From Mycobacterium genavense ATCC 51234 (GTDB lineage: Bacteria; Actinomycetota; Actinomycetes; Mycobacteriales; Mycobacteriaceae), in contig NZ_JAGZ01000001.1 of NCBI RefSeq assembly GCF_000526915.1, positions 620,001-684,000 of the forward strand: a stretch of DNA of 64,000 nucleotides, given 5' to 3'. Below the pieces are notes generated by a model. It saw only the letters and a list, made by a program, of their open reading frames with translations, was not told the origin of the DNA and did no database searches. A program made the translations under genes and the position numbers. Positions 9,955 to 19,510 of the stretch are shown in pieces (position 1 is the stretch's first letter; every line of letters begins with the position of its first letter).

Positions 9955-9967
9955 CGGCCCGGGCGGC

Positions 9968-9989
9968 GGGCCCGGCAAACCGGGTTCCC
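9968..9989 (+). terminator. GC-rich hairpin after tagA
   Basis: GGG-CCCGG at 9968-9975 pairs with CCGGG-TT-CCC at 9980-9989 around a CAAA loop, 14 bases past the tagA stop. A larger flanking pairing (GGGC...GCCC) extends it. No U-tract follows, which is usual for mycobacterial terminators. Position and stem strength suggest termination or mRNA 3'-end protection for the gpgS-downstream genes. Confidence 0.45.
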
Positions 9990-10153
9990 GACCCCCGCGG
10001 CGGGCCCTAGATACGGGTCTTGTGCATTTAGCGACCGGAATAGGGAACAATGGGGGAGTGATTTGGCAGTTCAAAGTCGGGTATGGCTGGAAATCCGCTG
10101 GCGGGACAAGCTCGCCGCCGACCAGGCTCGCGAGGACGGGCGAACTCGAATCT

Positions 10154-10160
10154 GGAGGGA
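10154..10160 (+). promoter_or_regulatory. Ribosome binding site that sets the DUF3117 start
   Basis: GGAGGGA lies seven bases before ATG 10168, an almost perfect anti-Shine-Dalgarno match. It argues for a 55-aa product starting at 10168 rather than the longer frame open from 10063. Confidence 0.7.
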
Positions 10161-10167
10161 GCACTCG

Positions 10168-10335
10168 ATGGCGGCGATGAAGCCCCGGACCGGAGACGGT
10201 CCTCTGGAAGCGACTAAGGAGGGGCGCGGCATCGTAATGCGGGTACCACTCGAAGGTGGTGGCCGTCTCGTCGTCGAGTTGACGCCCGACGAAGCCGCGG
10301 CCCTGGGGGACGAACTCAAAGGCGTCACCAGCTAA
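10168..10335 (+). CDS. DUF3117 mini-protein
   Basis: A 55-aa protein, MAAMKPRTGDGPLEATKEG at its start, then GIVMRVPLEGGGRLVVELTPDEAAALGDELK. This is the actinobacterial DUF3117 family (Rv1211), which is typically 55-60 residues and of unknown function; the fold looks like a small beta-hairpin plus helix. The strong ribosome binding site at 10154-10160 suggests high expression. A second ATG at 10177 is possible. It stands alone between tagA and the converging glgM, with a short hairpin just beyond its stop. Confidence 0.88.
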   Translation: MAAMKPRTGDGPLEATKEGRGIVMRVPLEGGGRLVVELTPDEAAALGDELKGVTS

Positions 10336-10336
10336 G

Positions 10337-10351
10337 CCGCCAAGGTGGCGG
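10337..10351. terminator. Short hairpin between converging DUF3117 gene and glgM
   Basis: CCGCCA (10337-10342) and TGGCGG (10346-10351) form a six-pair stem with a three-base loop in the 22-base gap between the two converging stop codons. It is symmetrical, so it could end transcripts from both sides. Confidence 0.45.
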
Positions 10352-10357
10352 GGGGAG

Positions 10358-11522
10358 CTAAGAACACACCTTCCGGTAAATCTCGAGCGTCTGTTCGGCC
10401 ACGTGCGCCCAGGAAAATTCCTCGATGCAGCGCTGGCGTCCGGCGCGCCCGTAGCGCTCGGCCCGCGCCGGGTCCGCGACGAGCTCATTGACCGCTTCAG
10501 CCAATCGCGTCTGGTATCCGCGCGCGTCGTCGGCGTCGTAATGCACCAGCGAGCCGGTGACTCCGTCGACGACCACCTCCGGTATTCCGCCCACGTCGCC
10601 GGCCGGCCACTGCGGCCCCACACGCCATCGCCTCGAGGTTCACGATGCCTAACGGCTCGTACACCGACGAGCACACGAAAACTGTAGCCGCCGAAAGTAT
10701 TTCGCGTAGTTCCCCGACCGGCAGCATCTCCTGGATCCAGAACACGCCGCTGCGGGCGCGGGCCAGTTCGTCGACCGCGGCGCGTACCTCCTCGGCGATC
10801 TCCGGGGTATCGGGCGCGCCGGCGCACAACACCAGTTGCACGTCCGGGCTGAACTGGTGCGCGGCGGCCACCAAGTGGCCGACGCCCTTCTGCCGGGTGA
10901 TCCGCCCGACGAACGCCACCATCGGCCGGTTCGGATCCACCCCGACCCCGGCCAGCACCGACCCGGTGTCTACCGGTCCGGACGGATACCACACGTCGCT
11001 GTCGACTCCGTTGTGGACGACATGCACCTGGCTGGGATCCAGCGTCGGATAGACCCGCAGCACGTCCTCGCGCATGCCGGCGCTCACCGCGATCACGGCA
11101 TCGGCCGCCAGCACCGCGGTGCGCTCCACCCACGACGACACGCGGTAGCCACCGCCGAGTTGTTCGGCCTTCCACGGCCGCAGCGGCTCCAGCGAGTGGG
11201 CGGTCAGGATGTGCGGGATGTCGTAGAGCAGCGCGGTCAGGTGCCCGGCCATCCCGGCGTACCAGGTGTGCGAGTGCACCACCGTGGCTTCGGCTGCCGC
11301 GTTTGCCATCACCAGGTCCGTCGACAGCGTCGACAACGCGGCGTTGGCGTCGTGCAGTCGGGGATCGGGCTGATGCGTGAGCGCGCCCGGGCGCGGCGCA
11401 CCCATGCAGTGCACGTCGACCGTGCACAGTCGGCGCAGTTGGGCGACGAGCTCGGTGACGTGTACGCCGGCTCCCCCGTAGACGTCTGGTGGGTACTCCC
11501 GAGTCATCATCGCCACCCGCAT
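10358..11522 (-). pseudogene. glgM: Maltose-1-phosphate synthase GlgM (GT4), frameshifted
   Basis: GlgM (Rv1212c, formerly glgA) joins ADP-glucose and glucose-1-phosphate to maltose-1-phosphate, the precursor used by GlgE for alpha-glucan. The frame from ATG 11522 is a clear GT4 enzyme: MRVAMMTREYPPDVYGGAGVH at the start, VVHSHTWYAG, HNGVDSDVWYP, VGRITRQKG, and the E(X7)E site EPLGIVNLE. Straight after MACGAA the frame breaks at about 10598-10606 within GGCCGGCCGGCG, and the expected VGGIPEVVVDGVTGSLVHYDA continues in another frame to 10358. The span has one surplus base; removing one C gives 387 aa, the length of the M. tuberculosis protein. As read, the product would lose its last 80-odd residues, including the helix that packs back on the N-terminal domain. 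Divergent from glgC by about 210 bases. Confidence 0.85.
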
Positions 11523-11733
11523 ACACCGCACCGTAGTTCGGTTGCGTCGCCGCCCGCGAGTCGGGTGGAAAAGCGGCTGGTGAATCCGCGGTGCCGCCGC
11601 GCGCCGGACGCCGTAATCGATTACGGTGAGCGGCGCGTCAAGTTTGCCAAATACCTTGACGGATAGCCCGCCGCAACGGTGACCGAAGGGATTCCCCTGG
11701 CAGCTGTTCGTCACGGCCGATAGGTTTGGAGCC

Positions 11734-12948
11734 ATGAGGGAAGCACCACACGTGCTGGGCATCGTCCTGGCCGGCGGTGAGGGCAAGCGGCTGTATCCGC
11801 TGACCGCGGACCGGGCCAAGCCCGCAGTTCCCTTCGGCGGCGCCTATCGGCTGATCGACTTCGTGCTGTCCAACCTCGTCAATGCCCGATACTTGCGGAT
11901 CTGCGTTCTCACGCAATACAAGTCGCATTCACTTGACCGACACATCTCGCAGAACTGGCGGCTGTCCGGGCTGGCCGGCGAGTACATCACCCCGGTGCCG
12001 GCTCAGCAGCGCCTCGGCCCGCGCTGGTACACCGGCTCCGCCGACGCGATCTATCAGTCCCTGAACCTGATCTACGACGAAGATCCGGACTACATAGTGG
12101 TTTTCGGCGCCGACCACGTGTACCGGATGGACCCCGAGCAGATGGTCCGCTTCCACATCGACAGCGGCGCCGGCGCGACGGTGGCCGGCATCCGCGTGCC
12201 GCGCAGCGAGGCCTCGGCATTCGGCTGCATCGACTCCGACGAATCCGGACGGATCCGCAGCTTCGTCGAGAAGCCACTGGAGCCGCCGGGCACCCCCGAC
12301 GACCCGGACACGACGTTCGCCTCGATGGGCAACTACATCTTCACCACCAAGGTGCTCGTCGACGCCATTCGCGCCGACGCCGACGACGACCACTCCGACC
12401 ACGACATGGGCGGCAACATCATTCCGCGGTTGGTCGACGACGGGATGGCCGCGGTCTACGACTTCAACGACAACGAGGTGCCCGGCGCCACCGATCGCGA
12501 CCGCGCCTACTGGCGCGACGTCGGGACGCTGGACGCGTTTTACGACGCGCACATGGACCTGGTGTCTGTGCACCCGGTGTTCAATCTGTACAACCGGCGC
12601 TGGCCGATTCGCGGCGCGACCGAGAACCTGGCGCCGGCGAAGTTCGTCAACGGCGGCTCCGCCCAGGAGTCGGTGGTCGGCGCGGGCAGCATCATCTCGG
12701 CGGCGTCGGTGCGGAACTCCGTGCTGTCGTCGAACGTGGTGGTGGACGACGGCGCCATCGTCGAGGGCAGTGTGATCATGCCGGGGACCCGGGTGGGCCG
12801 CGGCGCGGTGGTTCGCCACGCGATCCTGGACAAGAACGTCGTGATCGGACCCGGCGAAATGGTCGGGGTGGATCTGGAAAAGGACCGGGAACGCTTCGCG
12901 ATCAGCGCCGGCGGCGTGGTCGCCGTCGGCAAGGGCGTCTGGGTCTAG
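11734..12948 (+). CDS. glgC: Glucose-1-phosphate adenylyltransferase
   Basis: Makes ADP-glucose from ATP and glucose-1-phosphate, supplying GlgM/GlgA for alpha-glucan and capsular glucan. The 404-aa product is full length: nucleotidyltransferase signature [48 protein letters not shown], and FVEKP with the sugar-phosphate lysine, then a C-terminal left-handed beta-helix for allosteric control. ATG 11734 follows a modest GGAG. A TAGGTT hexamer about ten bases before the ATG could be a -10 element, which would give a very short leader. Divergent partner glgM is broken in this sequence, while glgC is intact. Confidence 0.95.
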   Translation: MREAPHVLGIVLAGGEGKRLYPLTADRAKPAVPFGGAYRLIDFVLSNLVNARYLRICVLTQYKSHSLDRHISQNWRLSGLAGEYITPVPAQQRLGPRWYTGSADAIYQSLNLIYDEDPDYIVVFGADHVYRMDPEQMVRFHIDSGAGATVAGIRVPRSEASAFGCIDSDESGRIRSFVEKPLEPPGTPDDPDTTFASMGNYIFTTKVLVDAIRADADDDHSDHDMGGNIIPRLVDDGMAAVYDFNDNEVPGATDRDRAYWRDVGTLDAFYDAHMDLVSVHPVFNLYNRRWPIRGATENLAPAKFVNGGSAQESVVGAGSIISAASVRNSVLSSNVVVDDGAIVEGSVIMPGTRVGRGAVVRHAILDKNVVIGPGEMVGVDLEKDRERFAISAGGVVAVGKGVWV

Positions 12949-12993
12949 TTCCGGCTAGTCTCGGGTCTCCCCATCGTCGGCTGCCGCTTTCGG

Positions 12994-14526
12994 TCAGCCG
13001 GGGATTTCCGGAATCAACAGATGCGCGTCGTACCGCGGGCCCCAGTGCAGCGTGATGCGACCTTTCGCCGAGTTGGCGTAGGCAGCGGGCATCTGACCGA
13101 TCAGCGGATTGGTCGGGCACAACCAGCGCCCCGCGACCACCAGGCGCAGCTGTTCGCCCGCGCGGAACTGCGTCGCCGACGGGCCCAGCGCGACGTCGAC
13201 GGCGACCACCTCGCCGCCGCAGAGCGGTTGCGGCTCGGTGCAACGCGGGACGGGTTCCCATGGCTGCGACAGCGCGGGGTCGAGCGCGCGCAACGACACC
13301 CGCTGCCACCCGGTGGTCACCCGGTCGCGTCCATAGCCGTAGGACCCCTCGAATCCGACGTAGCGTCCGTGGCGCCACTTCTCGACGCCGACGAACAGGT
13401 TCGCGTCGTCGCAGCCGTGCAGCTGGACCCACAACCGCGCGACCATCGGCCCGGTCAGCTCGAGGTCCGCGGGCAGCGTCCAGCTGAATGCTGCTGCGCG
13501 AGAACGTGTTTGGAAGGTGACGCTGCCCGGCGTCGGTGGCTGCTCGGGTGTTAGCAGTCTGGCGTCACCCAGATATAAAGCCCGCCAACGTGTTCGGGCC
13601 AGCGGCCACTCGGATTCCTCGCGGACGGCGGTGACCGTCTCACGATCCTCGCGCACCTCGAGCTGTATGCTGCGAGAAGCGGCCACGCCGTTTAACACCT
13701 CGCGGAAGAAGCGCGGCTGGCTGGCCCGGGCGGCCTCGGAGTAGAAGGTCGCCCATTTGCCGCCGCGATGGGTGTAGAGGCGGGCGTGCTGGGAGCCGCA
13801 TTGCGTGAACGCCCGGATCGAGCCGCGGCTGTGCAGGTTGTTGTCCGAGAAGCTGCCGCACACCAGCATCGGCACCGTGATCGCGGTCAGGTCGGGCACC
13901 ACCGAGCGCCGCAAGTCGTCGCGCAGCGGATGCTCCTGCTGTACCCGCTCGAAGTCATAGCTCTGCCGCGTGTCGCGGCGCAAGTTGCGGGACCAGAGCC
14001 GGGTGAAACCGGTCTCCCGGACGCCGCCCGGAAAGGCCAGGTCGCGGTAGGCGTCGCTGAAGCCTTCCCAGGGGCAGATGGCGCGCAACGCCGGCGGTTG
14101 CAGGGCTGCGACGGCGTACTGGCTGATGGCCAGATAAGACACGCCGAGCATGACCACGTTGCCGTCGCACCAGGGTTGGTCGGCGATCCACTGCACCAGG
14201 TCGTAGGTGTTCTCGGCCACTTGCCGCGACAGCAGCTTGCCGGTACCGGTGGAATGCCCGCAGCCGCGCGAGTCGGCATTGACAACGACGAAGCCCTGCG
14301 GCACCCACCACGCCGGGTCCGGCACCTCCCAACCCGTCAGCGTGGAAAAGGCCAGCGGGGTGGGCTGGCGTAAAACGCGGTACTGGGTCGAGAACGTCGA
14401 CTTCTTGCCGCGCCGGCTCGGTAGCTTGTCCTTGCCGTAGGGATGGATGCTCAGGATGACCGGGCCCGCTTCTTGGCCTCTTCGAAAGATGTTGATGCGC
14501 AATAGTGTTCCGTCACGAGTGGGCAC
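12994..14526 (-). CDS. CocE/NonD family alpha/beta hydrolase
   Basis: X-Pro dipeptidyl-peptidase/cocaine-esterase type hydrolase (Rv1215c counterpart). The catalytic alpha/beta domain has the nucleophile elbow GVSYLAIS, the Asp region GSFSDNNLHSRGS and the following YTHRGGKW histidine; a C-terminal jelly-roll domain follows (FEGSYGYG, FRAGEQLRLVVAGRW). GTG 14526 (VPTRDGTLLR) gives 510 aa, but the same frame stays open upstream and reads like real protein for about 51 codons, to about 14679 (WRRPGALRYALGRIRG and PPVTVTEPPADVAIDRD), which would give the roughly 561 aa I recall for the family member. No ATG, GTG or TTG exists in that extension, so the true start may be a rare codon (ATT at 14665-14667) or has been lost. 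Natural substrate unknown. Confidence 0.8.
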   Translation of the reverse strand: MPTRDGTLLRINIFRRGQEAGPVILSIHPYGKDKLPSRRGKKSTFSTQYRVLRQPTPLAFSTLTGWEVPDPAWWVPQGFVVVNADSRGCGHSTGTGKLLSRQVAENTYDLVQWIADQPWCDGNVVMLGVSYLAISQYAVAALQPPALRAICPWEGFSDAYRDLAFPGGVRETGFTRLWSRNLRRDTRQSYDFERVQQEHPLRDDLRRSVVPDLTAITVPMLVCGSFSDNNLHSRGSIRAFTQCGSQHARLYTHRGGKWATFYSEAARASQPRFFREVLNGVAASRSIQLEVREDRETVTAVREESEWPLARTRWRALYLGDARLLTPEQPPTPGSVTFQTRSRAAAFSWTLPADLELTGPMVARLWVQLHGCDDANLFVGVEKWRHGRYVGFEGSYGYGRDRVTTGWQRVSLRALDPALSQPWEPVPRCTEPQPLCGGEVVAVDVALGPSATQFRAGEQLRLVVAGRWLCPTNPLIGQMPAAYANSAKGRITLHWGPRYDAHLLIPEIPG

Positions 14527-14707
14527 GTCGACGTCGCGATCGATCGCGACGTCGGCCGGTGGCTCGGTGACGGTGACCGGCGGTCTGGCGATGCCGCGAA
14601 TTCGGCCCAGCGCGTACCGCAGGGCGCCCGGGCGCCGCCATGGTGTGTCCAGGGCAGGGGGTTGAATGTCGGACCACGCCCTTACCCTAGAACGGTTCCG
14701 CCGTGGC

Positions 14708-15382
14708 CTACCAGACGTAGGGCAGCAGACGGTAGCGCACCCGTTGCGTGTGTTCGCGGTACCCGGGCAGTTGCTCGGTCAGCAGCTTTTCTTCGTCGAG
14801 GATGCGCAGGACGATCACCGCCTGGGCGGGGATTACGAACAGCAGTCCCCAATAGGAGCCGAGCGCCAGCGGGATGCCGATCATCATGACGAAGTTGCCG
14901 ACGTACATCGGGTGCCGCACGTGTTTGTAGACGCCGCTGGATACCAGCGTCTGACCCGATTCCACCCTGACCGTCGCTGCGGCGTAGGCATTCTGGGCGA
15001 CCACCAGCATCGCGATGCCGAACCCGATCGCGACCAACCCATCGCCGAGCAGCGACACCCAGCCGGGCACTCGCGACCAGCCCATCCGGTGGTCGTAGGC
15101 ACTGAACACCAGCATCGCGGTGAAGGCCACGAACGCGCCGGTGATCAAGGCCTTCTGCAGTGTTCGCCCTTCGGCCCCCGGGCCGGCGTGCATCCGGCGC
15201 TCCAGCGCGGCGGGGTTGATGCGGTACAGGTAGATCGTCGGCGGGATCGTCGCCACCATGGCGGTCGCGATGAAGGCCCATGCCTGCCAATAGTCGAGCG
15301 TCCCGGCCGGTAAAAACAGCAGCAGCCCCAGGACGGCCAGCCCGATAACAGTGGACGCGGTCGCCCGAACGGCGGTGTTCAT
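14708..15382 (-). CDS. Membrane isoprenylcysteine carboxyl methyltransferase-like protein
   Basis: A 224-aa integral membrane protein (Rv1216c counterpart) with five to six hydrophobic helices. The segment SGVYKHVRHPMYVGNFVMMIG is the ICMT/phospholipid methyltransferase signature (RHPxY), and the tail RILDEEKLLTEQLPGYREH supplies the conserved acidic/EE region and YxxH-like ending that bind SAM. The methyl acceptor is unknown. ATG 15382 overlaps the stop of the ABC permease gene by four bases, so it is the last gene of the TetR-ATPase-permease-methyltransferase operon and is coupled to it. Confidence 0.85.
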   Translation of the reverse strand: MNTAVRATASTVIGLAVLGLLLFLPAGTLDYWQAWAFIATAMVATIPPTIYLYRINPAALERRMHAGPGAEGRTLQKALITGAFVAFTAMLVFSAYDHRMGWSRVPGWVSLLGDGLVAIGFGIAMLVVAQNAYAAATVRVESGQTLVSSGVYKHVRHPMYVGNFVMMIGIPLALGSYWGLLFVIPAQAVIVLRILDEEKLLTEQLPGYREHTQRVRYRLLPYVW

Positions 15383-17010
15383 GAGCGCATGTCCCTTCGA
15401 CGGAATGCCATGACTCCCAACGTGATCAGCGCCGCGTCGATGACCAGCAGCCACAGCAGCGGCACGGCGCTGAAGCCGTCGCCGACCCGCGGAACATGGG
15501 CGAACGGCTCGAGATCGAGGATCCATTGCGGGAAGCCCGCCAGCGAACCGATCAGGTACAGGGCGACGAACCCGATCAGCACCCCCCACGCCACCGGCGT
15601 GAAACGTGGTGCGACACCGAACTGCGCGGCGGTCACCGCCGACGCCAGCCAGACGGCCGGCAACTGTGCGGCCGCGGTGCCGATCACGATCGCCGGCTTG
15701 CCGCCGACGTCGCCGGCCGCGACGCCGTAGAGCAGCCCGCCCGCCGCCCCGGCGACCAGCATCGCCACCGCCGACCCGAGCAACGCGGTGACCAAATAGA
15801 TTGTCAGCCAACGAGTTCGGGAGACCGCACCGGCCAGCGTCGTCTCGGCGCGCAGGCCGGATTCTTCCTGGTGCGCTCGCAGCGTCAGCGAGACGGCGAA
15901 GGCGGATGCCACCATGCCCATCATGTTGAACGCCACCGCCAGGAAGGCCTCCTCCAACGCGGAGGTGCCGCCCATCCGCGCGACGATGTCGCGGGCCATG
16001 CCGCCGCCGATCTCGTCGCCGATGCCATGGACCACGCCGCCCATCACCAGCCCGTACAGGCACAGCCCCACCGTCCACAGCAGCAGTGCGCCGCGGTCCA
16101 GCCGCCAGGTCAACCCGAAGACGTTGCTCAACGCCGGCGCCGCGGTGGCCGGGCCGGCCCGCTCGGCGACGAGCCCGGCGCCGACGTCACGGCCGGCCAG
16201 CAGTCGATACGCCACGGCGGTCAGGGCGGTCGCGGTGACCAGATGCAGCAGCAGCACCCACCAGCGATCGCCGGCGTACGGCCGCACCTGCAGCGACCAG
16301 TCCAGCGGTGAAAACCAGGACAGCGTGCCGGAACTGGCATCGCCGATGGCGCGCAGCGTGAATGCGGCTCCCAGCACCGCGAAGGCCGCACCGCGGGCGA
16401 ATCGCGCGCTCGTCGACAGCTGCGCGGCCACCGCGGCCACCGCGGTGAACACCACGCCGGAGCCGGCCAGCGCGGCACCGAAGGCCAGCGATCCACCCGC
16501 GGGGACGGTGGTGAAGAGCAATCCCGCCGCCCCGATCGCGCCGGTCGCGATCGAGGCGCCGAACGACAGGATCAGCGCTGCGGTGAGGCTGGCGTACCGT
16601 CCCACCCCGGTCGAGTCCACCAGCTCGGTGCGGCCGCTTTCCTCGTCGGCGCGGGTGTGCCTGATCACCGTCAGGATGACGGCCACCGCGATCAACACGT
16701 GGAACATCCCGGCTTTCCAAATGCCCACCGCGCCAAGGCTGTCGTTGTAGATCTGCCCGTAGAGGGCACGCTGGGCCGGGCTGTCCGTGATGGTCGCCGC
16801 GAATGCGGCCCGGGTGGCCTGGGAAGGGTAGACCCTCTCGATGCTTCCGACGTAGACCGTCGCCAACGGCAGTGACAACAGCAGAACCCACAACGGCAGC
16901 GAGACCCGGTCCCGGCGCAGGTAGAGGCGCAGCATGCCCTGCGTGCCGGTGAAGTTCGAACCGCGTTGCGGAACAGCATGTTCGGATCGATCCAGCGTTG
17001 CGGTGCTCAT
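15379..17010 (-). CDS. ABC exporter permease (Rv1217c type)
   Basis: A 543-aa membrane protein with about twelve predicted helices in two halves joined near residue 280 (for example [20 protein letters not shown] before the second half), typical of the two-in-one ABC-2 permeases of actinobacterial antibiotic exporters. In M. tuberculosis the Rv1217c-Rv1218c pair is described as a multidrug efflux pump controlled by Rv1219c. Reading frame is intact from ATG 17010. It overlaps the end of the decayed ATPase gene by four bases and the methyltransferase start by four. With its own ATPase gene broken it has no obvious energy source unless another ATPase substitutes. Confidence 0.88.
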   Translation of the reverse strand: MSTATLDRSEHAVPQRGSNFTGTQGMLRLYLRRDRVSLPLWVLLLSLPLATVYVGSIERVYPSQATRAAFAATITDSPAQRALYGQIYNDSLGAVGIWKAGMFHVLIAVAVILTVIRHTRADEESGRTELVDSTGVGRYASLTAALILSFGASIATGAIGAAGLLFTTVPAGGSLAFGAALAGSGVVFTAVAAVAAQLSTSARFARGAAFAVLGAAFTLRAIGDASSGTLSWFSPLDWSLQVRPYAGDRWWVLLLHLVTATALTAVAYRLLAGRDVGAGLVAERAGPATAAPALSNVFGLTWRLDRGALLLWTVGLCLYGLVMGGVVHGIGDEIGGGMARDIVARMGGTSALEEAFLAVAFNMMGMVASAFAVSLTLRAHQEESGLRAETTLAGAVSRTRWLTIYLVTALLGSAVAMLVAGAAGGLLYGVAAGDVGGKPAIVIGTAAAQLPAVWLASAVTAAQFGVAPRFTPVAWGVLIGFVALYLIGSLAGFPQWILDLEPFAHVPRVGDGFSAVPLLWLLVIDAALITLGVMAFRRRDMRS

Positions 17011-17925
17011 AATGCCGGGACCCTCTTCTCGCTGTGTCCGGTGTCGTAGTGGCGCAGGAAAAGCTCTTCCAGAGTCGGCGGCTGGCTGACCAGGCTGCGC
17101 ACACCGGCGTCGCCCAGCACCCGGATGAGTTCCCCGAGGCTCTCGCTGTCGACCTGTGCACGCAGCGTGTTGCCCTGGCTGCTGACGTCCTCGACGCCCT
17201 TGATGCGAGTGAGATCGCGGGGTTGCGGACCATTTCGGCCTTGATGGAGGTGCGGCTGAGATGCCGCATCGAATCCAGTGAACCGCTCTCGATGGCCCGG
17301 CCGGCCCGGATGATGGTCACCGTCTGACACAGCGCTTCGGTTTCGGCCAGGATGTGGCTGGACAGCAGGACCGTCACACCGCGATCGCGTGCCTCGGCGA
17401 CACACTGCTGAAAGATGTTCTCCATCAAGGGGTCCAGGCCGCTGCTTGGTTCGTCGAGCAGCAACAGGCTGGCACGCGACGAGAAAGCCGAGACCCGGGA
17501 GACCTTCTGGCGGTTGCCCTTGGAGTAGGTACGCGACTTCTTGGTCGGGTCCAGGTCGAAGCGTTCGATCAGCTCCCGGCGGCGCAGGTCGTCGATGCCG
17601 CCGCGCATGCGGGCCAGCAGATCGATGGTTTCACCGCCGGTCAGCGACGGCTAGAGCGTGACATCACCTGGCACATAAGCGATTTGACGGTGCAACTCGA
17701 CCGCGTCGGTCCACGGTCACCGTCGAGCAGTCGGACGCTTCCGCCATCGGCCTTCACCAGGCCCAACAGGATGCGGATCGTGGTGGACTCGCCGGCGCCG
17801 TTGGGGCCGTGAAAGCCGTGCACTTCGCCTTGCCGCACCGTCAGGTCGAGCCCGTCCAGCGCCCGCACCGCACCGAAATTTTTTGTGAGGTTGCGGATTT
17901 CGATTGGCGCGATATCAGCCGGCAT
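17007..17925 (-). pseudogene. ABC exporter ATPase (Rv1218c type), multiply inactivated
   Basis: Homology to the DrrA/CcmA-like ATPase runs through three fragments. From ATG 17925: [19 protein letters not shown] and a P-loop that reads [12 protein letters not shown] at 17788-17790 replaces the essential Walker A lysine codon. One base is missing near 17715 (GACCGTGG where GACCCGTGG is expected). In the restored frame a tryptophan codon is TAG at 17651-17653 ([21 protein letters not shown]). The middle part keeps a signature-like YSKGNRQKV and Walker [14 protein letters not shown]. Another base is missing near 17220, after which [16 protein letters not shown] and [17 protein letters not shown] follow in a third frame to 17007. 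Four independent lesions cannot be sequencing noise alone. Starts 11 bases inside the end of the TetR gene. Confidence 0.92.
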
Positions 17926-18550
17926 GGGTTCCTCCTTGATCTTCGGCCAGGAACGCGTCGTACATGGTGTGGTCGACCATCAGGCCCTCGGTGTAGAGCT
18001 CGAGGGCCGGCAGCACCATATCGCGGGCGTAGTCGCGCAGGACCGTCCGCAAATCTGTTGGGTTGTCGTGCATTTGGATGTAGAGCAGAAACGCTCCGCC
18101 GTTGTTCAAGCCCATGTATCTGGCTCGGGCCTTTGGATCGCGGCTGGGCTTGATGATGCCGTTGCGCACCCCTTCGTCGAGGTACTGCTCGGCGTTGTCG
18201 ATCATCTGCTGCCACAACTTCTTCGCCAGGTCACCGCCGGACTGCATGCTGCGCACCAAATAGGCCATCAGCGGCGCGTAGGACTCGATCTCGGCCATCT
18301 GCGCCAGCCAGGTGGCTGGATCGTTGGTCTGCATCGCCTCGGACTTGCCGATGCAAACCTCTTCGGCGACGTAGTCGTCGCACGCCTTGCGCAGGCCTTC
18401 CTTCGACCCGAAGTGATGGATGACGAGAGCGGCGCTGACGCCCGCGGCCTCGGCGATGGTGCGCAGCCCGACCGAGAAGCCGCGCTGGGCGAACTGCTCG
18501 ATCGCCGCGTCGCGGATCCGGGCGGCGGCCGTCAAGTCGGCTGAACGCAT
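17915..18550 (-). CDS. TetR family regulator of the ABC exporter operon
   Basis: A 211-aa TetR-type repressor (Rv1219c counterpart). The N-terminal helix-turn-helix is [17 protein letters not shown]...[23 protein letters not shown]; the C-terminal ligand domain contains [24 protein letters not shown] use ATG 18550 ([12 protein letters not shown]) because a palindromic operator lies across it; an upstream GTG at 18568 would read through that operator. It heads the operon with the dead ATPase, the permease and the methyltransferase and most likely represses it autogenously. It remains intact although the pump it should control is broken. Confidence 0.9.
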   Translation of the reverse strand: MRSADLTAAARIRDAAIEQFAQRGFSVGLRTIAEAAGVSAALVIHHFGSKEGLRKACDDYVAEEVCIGKSEAMQTNDPATWLAQMAEIESYAPLMAYLVRSMQSGGDLAKKLWQQMIDNAEQYLDEGVRNGIIKPSRDPKARARYMGLNNGGAFLLYIQMHDNPTDLRTVLRDYARDMVLPALELYTEGLMVDHTMYDAFLAEDQGGTHAG

Positions 18551-18576
18551 GTTCAGTACACTAAACACACGTTCAG
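18541..18576. promoter_or_regulatory. Palindromic operator for the adjacent TetR regulator
   Basis: CTGAACGCATGTTCAG (18541-18556) is an inverted repeat CTGAAC-N4-GTTCAG that contains the regulator's own start codon, and a further GTTCAG half-site lies at 18571-18576 opposite the CTGAAC arm. Repeated half-sites at a TetR gene's 5' end are the usual autoregulatory arrangement. Inference from position and symmetry. Confidence 0.55.
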
Positions 18577-18641
18577 CCGACGGTCAAGGGGACACCCCCG
18601 TAAGGGATGCGTAAATGTTTTTTTGGTCGGTGTTGTGCCCG

Positions 18642-19307
18642 CTAGTCGCGGACCGCGGCCAGCACGCCGTCGCCCAGCGGCACCATCGCGGGCGTCAGCC
18701 GCTCGTCCTCGGCGATCAAGCGGGCCGCCTCCCGCACCGCGACCACGTCGGCGTCGCGCGCCGCGGGATCGCCGGCCCGCCCGCCCAGCGCCGCACCGTG
18801 CACGACGATGATCCCGCCGGACCGCAGCAGCCGCACGCCCTCGACCACGTAGTCGGGCTGGTCGATCGGGTCGGCGTCGACGAACACCAGGTCATAGGAC
18901 TCGTCGGCGAGCCGGGTGAGGACCTCCTGGGCGCGGCCGCTGATCAGCCTGGTGTGCGACGGGCCGATTCCGGCCTCGGAGAAGGCTTGCTTGGCCAGCC
19001 GCAGATACTCGGGCTCGATGTCGATCGTGGTCAGCACGCCGTCGTCGCTCATGCCCGACAGCAACCAAAGCCCGCTGACCCCGGCGCCGGTTCCCACCTC
19101 CGCGACCGCCTTGCCGCCGCTGAGCTTGGTCAGCAGGCTCAGCAGTGCGCCGACCGCCGGCGTGACCGCCCCGGCGCCGATGTCGACGGAGCGTTCGCGG
19201 GCGCCGGCCAGGATCGCATCCTCGGATATCGACGCCTCCGCATGCGCGGCAAGTGCGTCGGCCCGACTGGGGGCCACCTGGCCGGGGGTTTCGTCGCTGC
19301 CGTCCAT
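18642..19307 (-). CDS. SAM-dependent O-methyltransferase
   Basis: A 221-aa methyltransferase of the catechol-O-methyltransferase-like (Methyltransf_3) group, Rv1220c counterpart. SAM motif I is [29 protein letters not shown] is motif [19 protein letters not shown] holds the metal/SAM acidic site. The acceptor is unknown. ATG 19307 ([10 protein letters not shown]) is preferred; an ATG six codons upstream (19325) is also open. Divergent from sigE over about 200 bases. Confidence 0.87.
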   Translation of the reverse strand: MDGSDETPGQVAPSRADALAAHAEASISEDAILAGARERSVDIGAGAVTPAVGALLSLLTKLSGGKAVAEVGTGAGVSGLWLLSGMSDDGVLTTIDIEPEYLRLAKQAFSEAGIGPSHTRLISGRAQEVLTRLADESYDLVFVDADPIDQPDYVVEGVRLLRSGGIIVVHGAALGGRAGDPAARDADVVAVREAARLIAEDERLTPAMVPLGDGVLAAVRD

Positions 19308-19450
19308 GCCCGCAGCGTATTGCATGCCGGCCCGCCGCCCGCCAGGCGCGCGGCGAGTCGGACCGTTTCCGACACGCCCGGATGGACCCGCGCGGCCAAC
19401 GTCACTCCCTTCCGGATATGCCCTGCTTACGCCAGGTAACGAAAAGGTTT

Positions 19451-19466
19451 CTCAGCCAAACCTCAG
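19451..19466. promoter_or_regulatory. CTCAG direct repeat upstream of sigE (MprA-like)
   Basis: CTCAG occurs at 19451-19455 and again at 19462-19466, one helical turn apart, about 45 bases before the chosen sigE start. MprA is known to bind tandem CTCAG-like half-sites and to activate sigE in M. tuberculosis after envelope stress. Assignment is from the repeat and its position only. Confidence 0.4.
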
Positions 19467-19510
19467 ATTGCTCCTATACCGCGCATACGCCGATGGGCGA
19501 CGGTGTCGGT

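Noticed and set aside
10044..10071. Possible SigE/SigH promoter, GGAAC then GTT
   Set aside because: The spacing is 20 bases, longer than the usual 16-19, and nothing else supports it.
10063..10167. N-terminal extension of the DUF3117 protein
   Set aside because: The family is about 55 aa and a near-perfect ribosome binding site marks the ATG at 10168.
9334..11526. A 730-codon minus-strand frame across tagA, the DUF3117 gene and glgM
   Set aside because: It is a shadow: it runs antisense to tagA and in the wrong frame through glgM, whose own frame carries all GT4 motifs.
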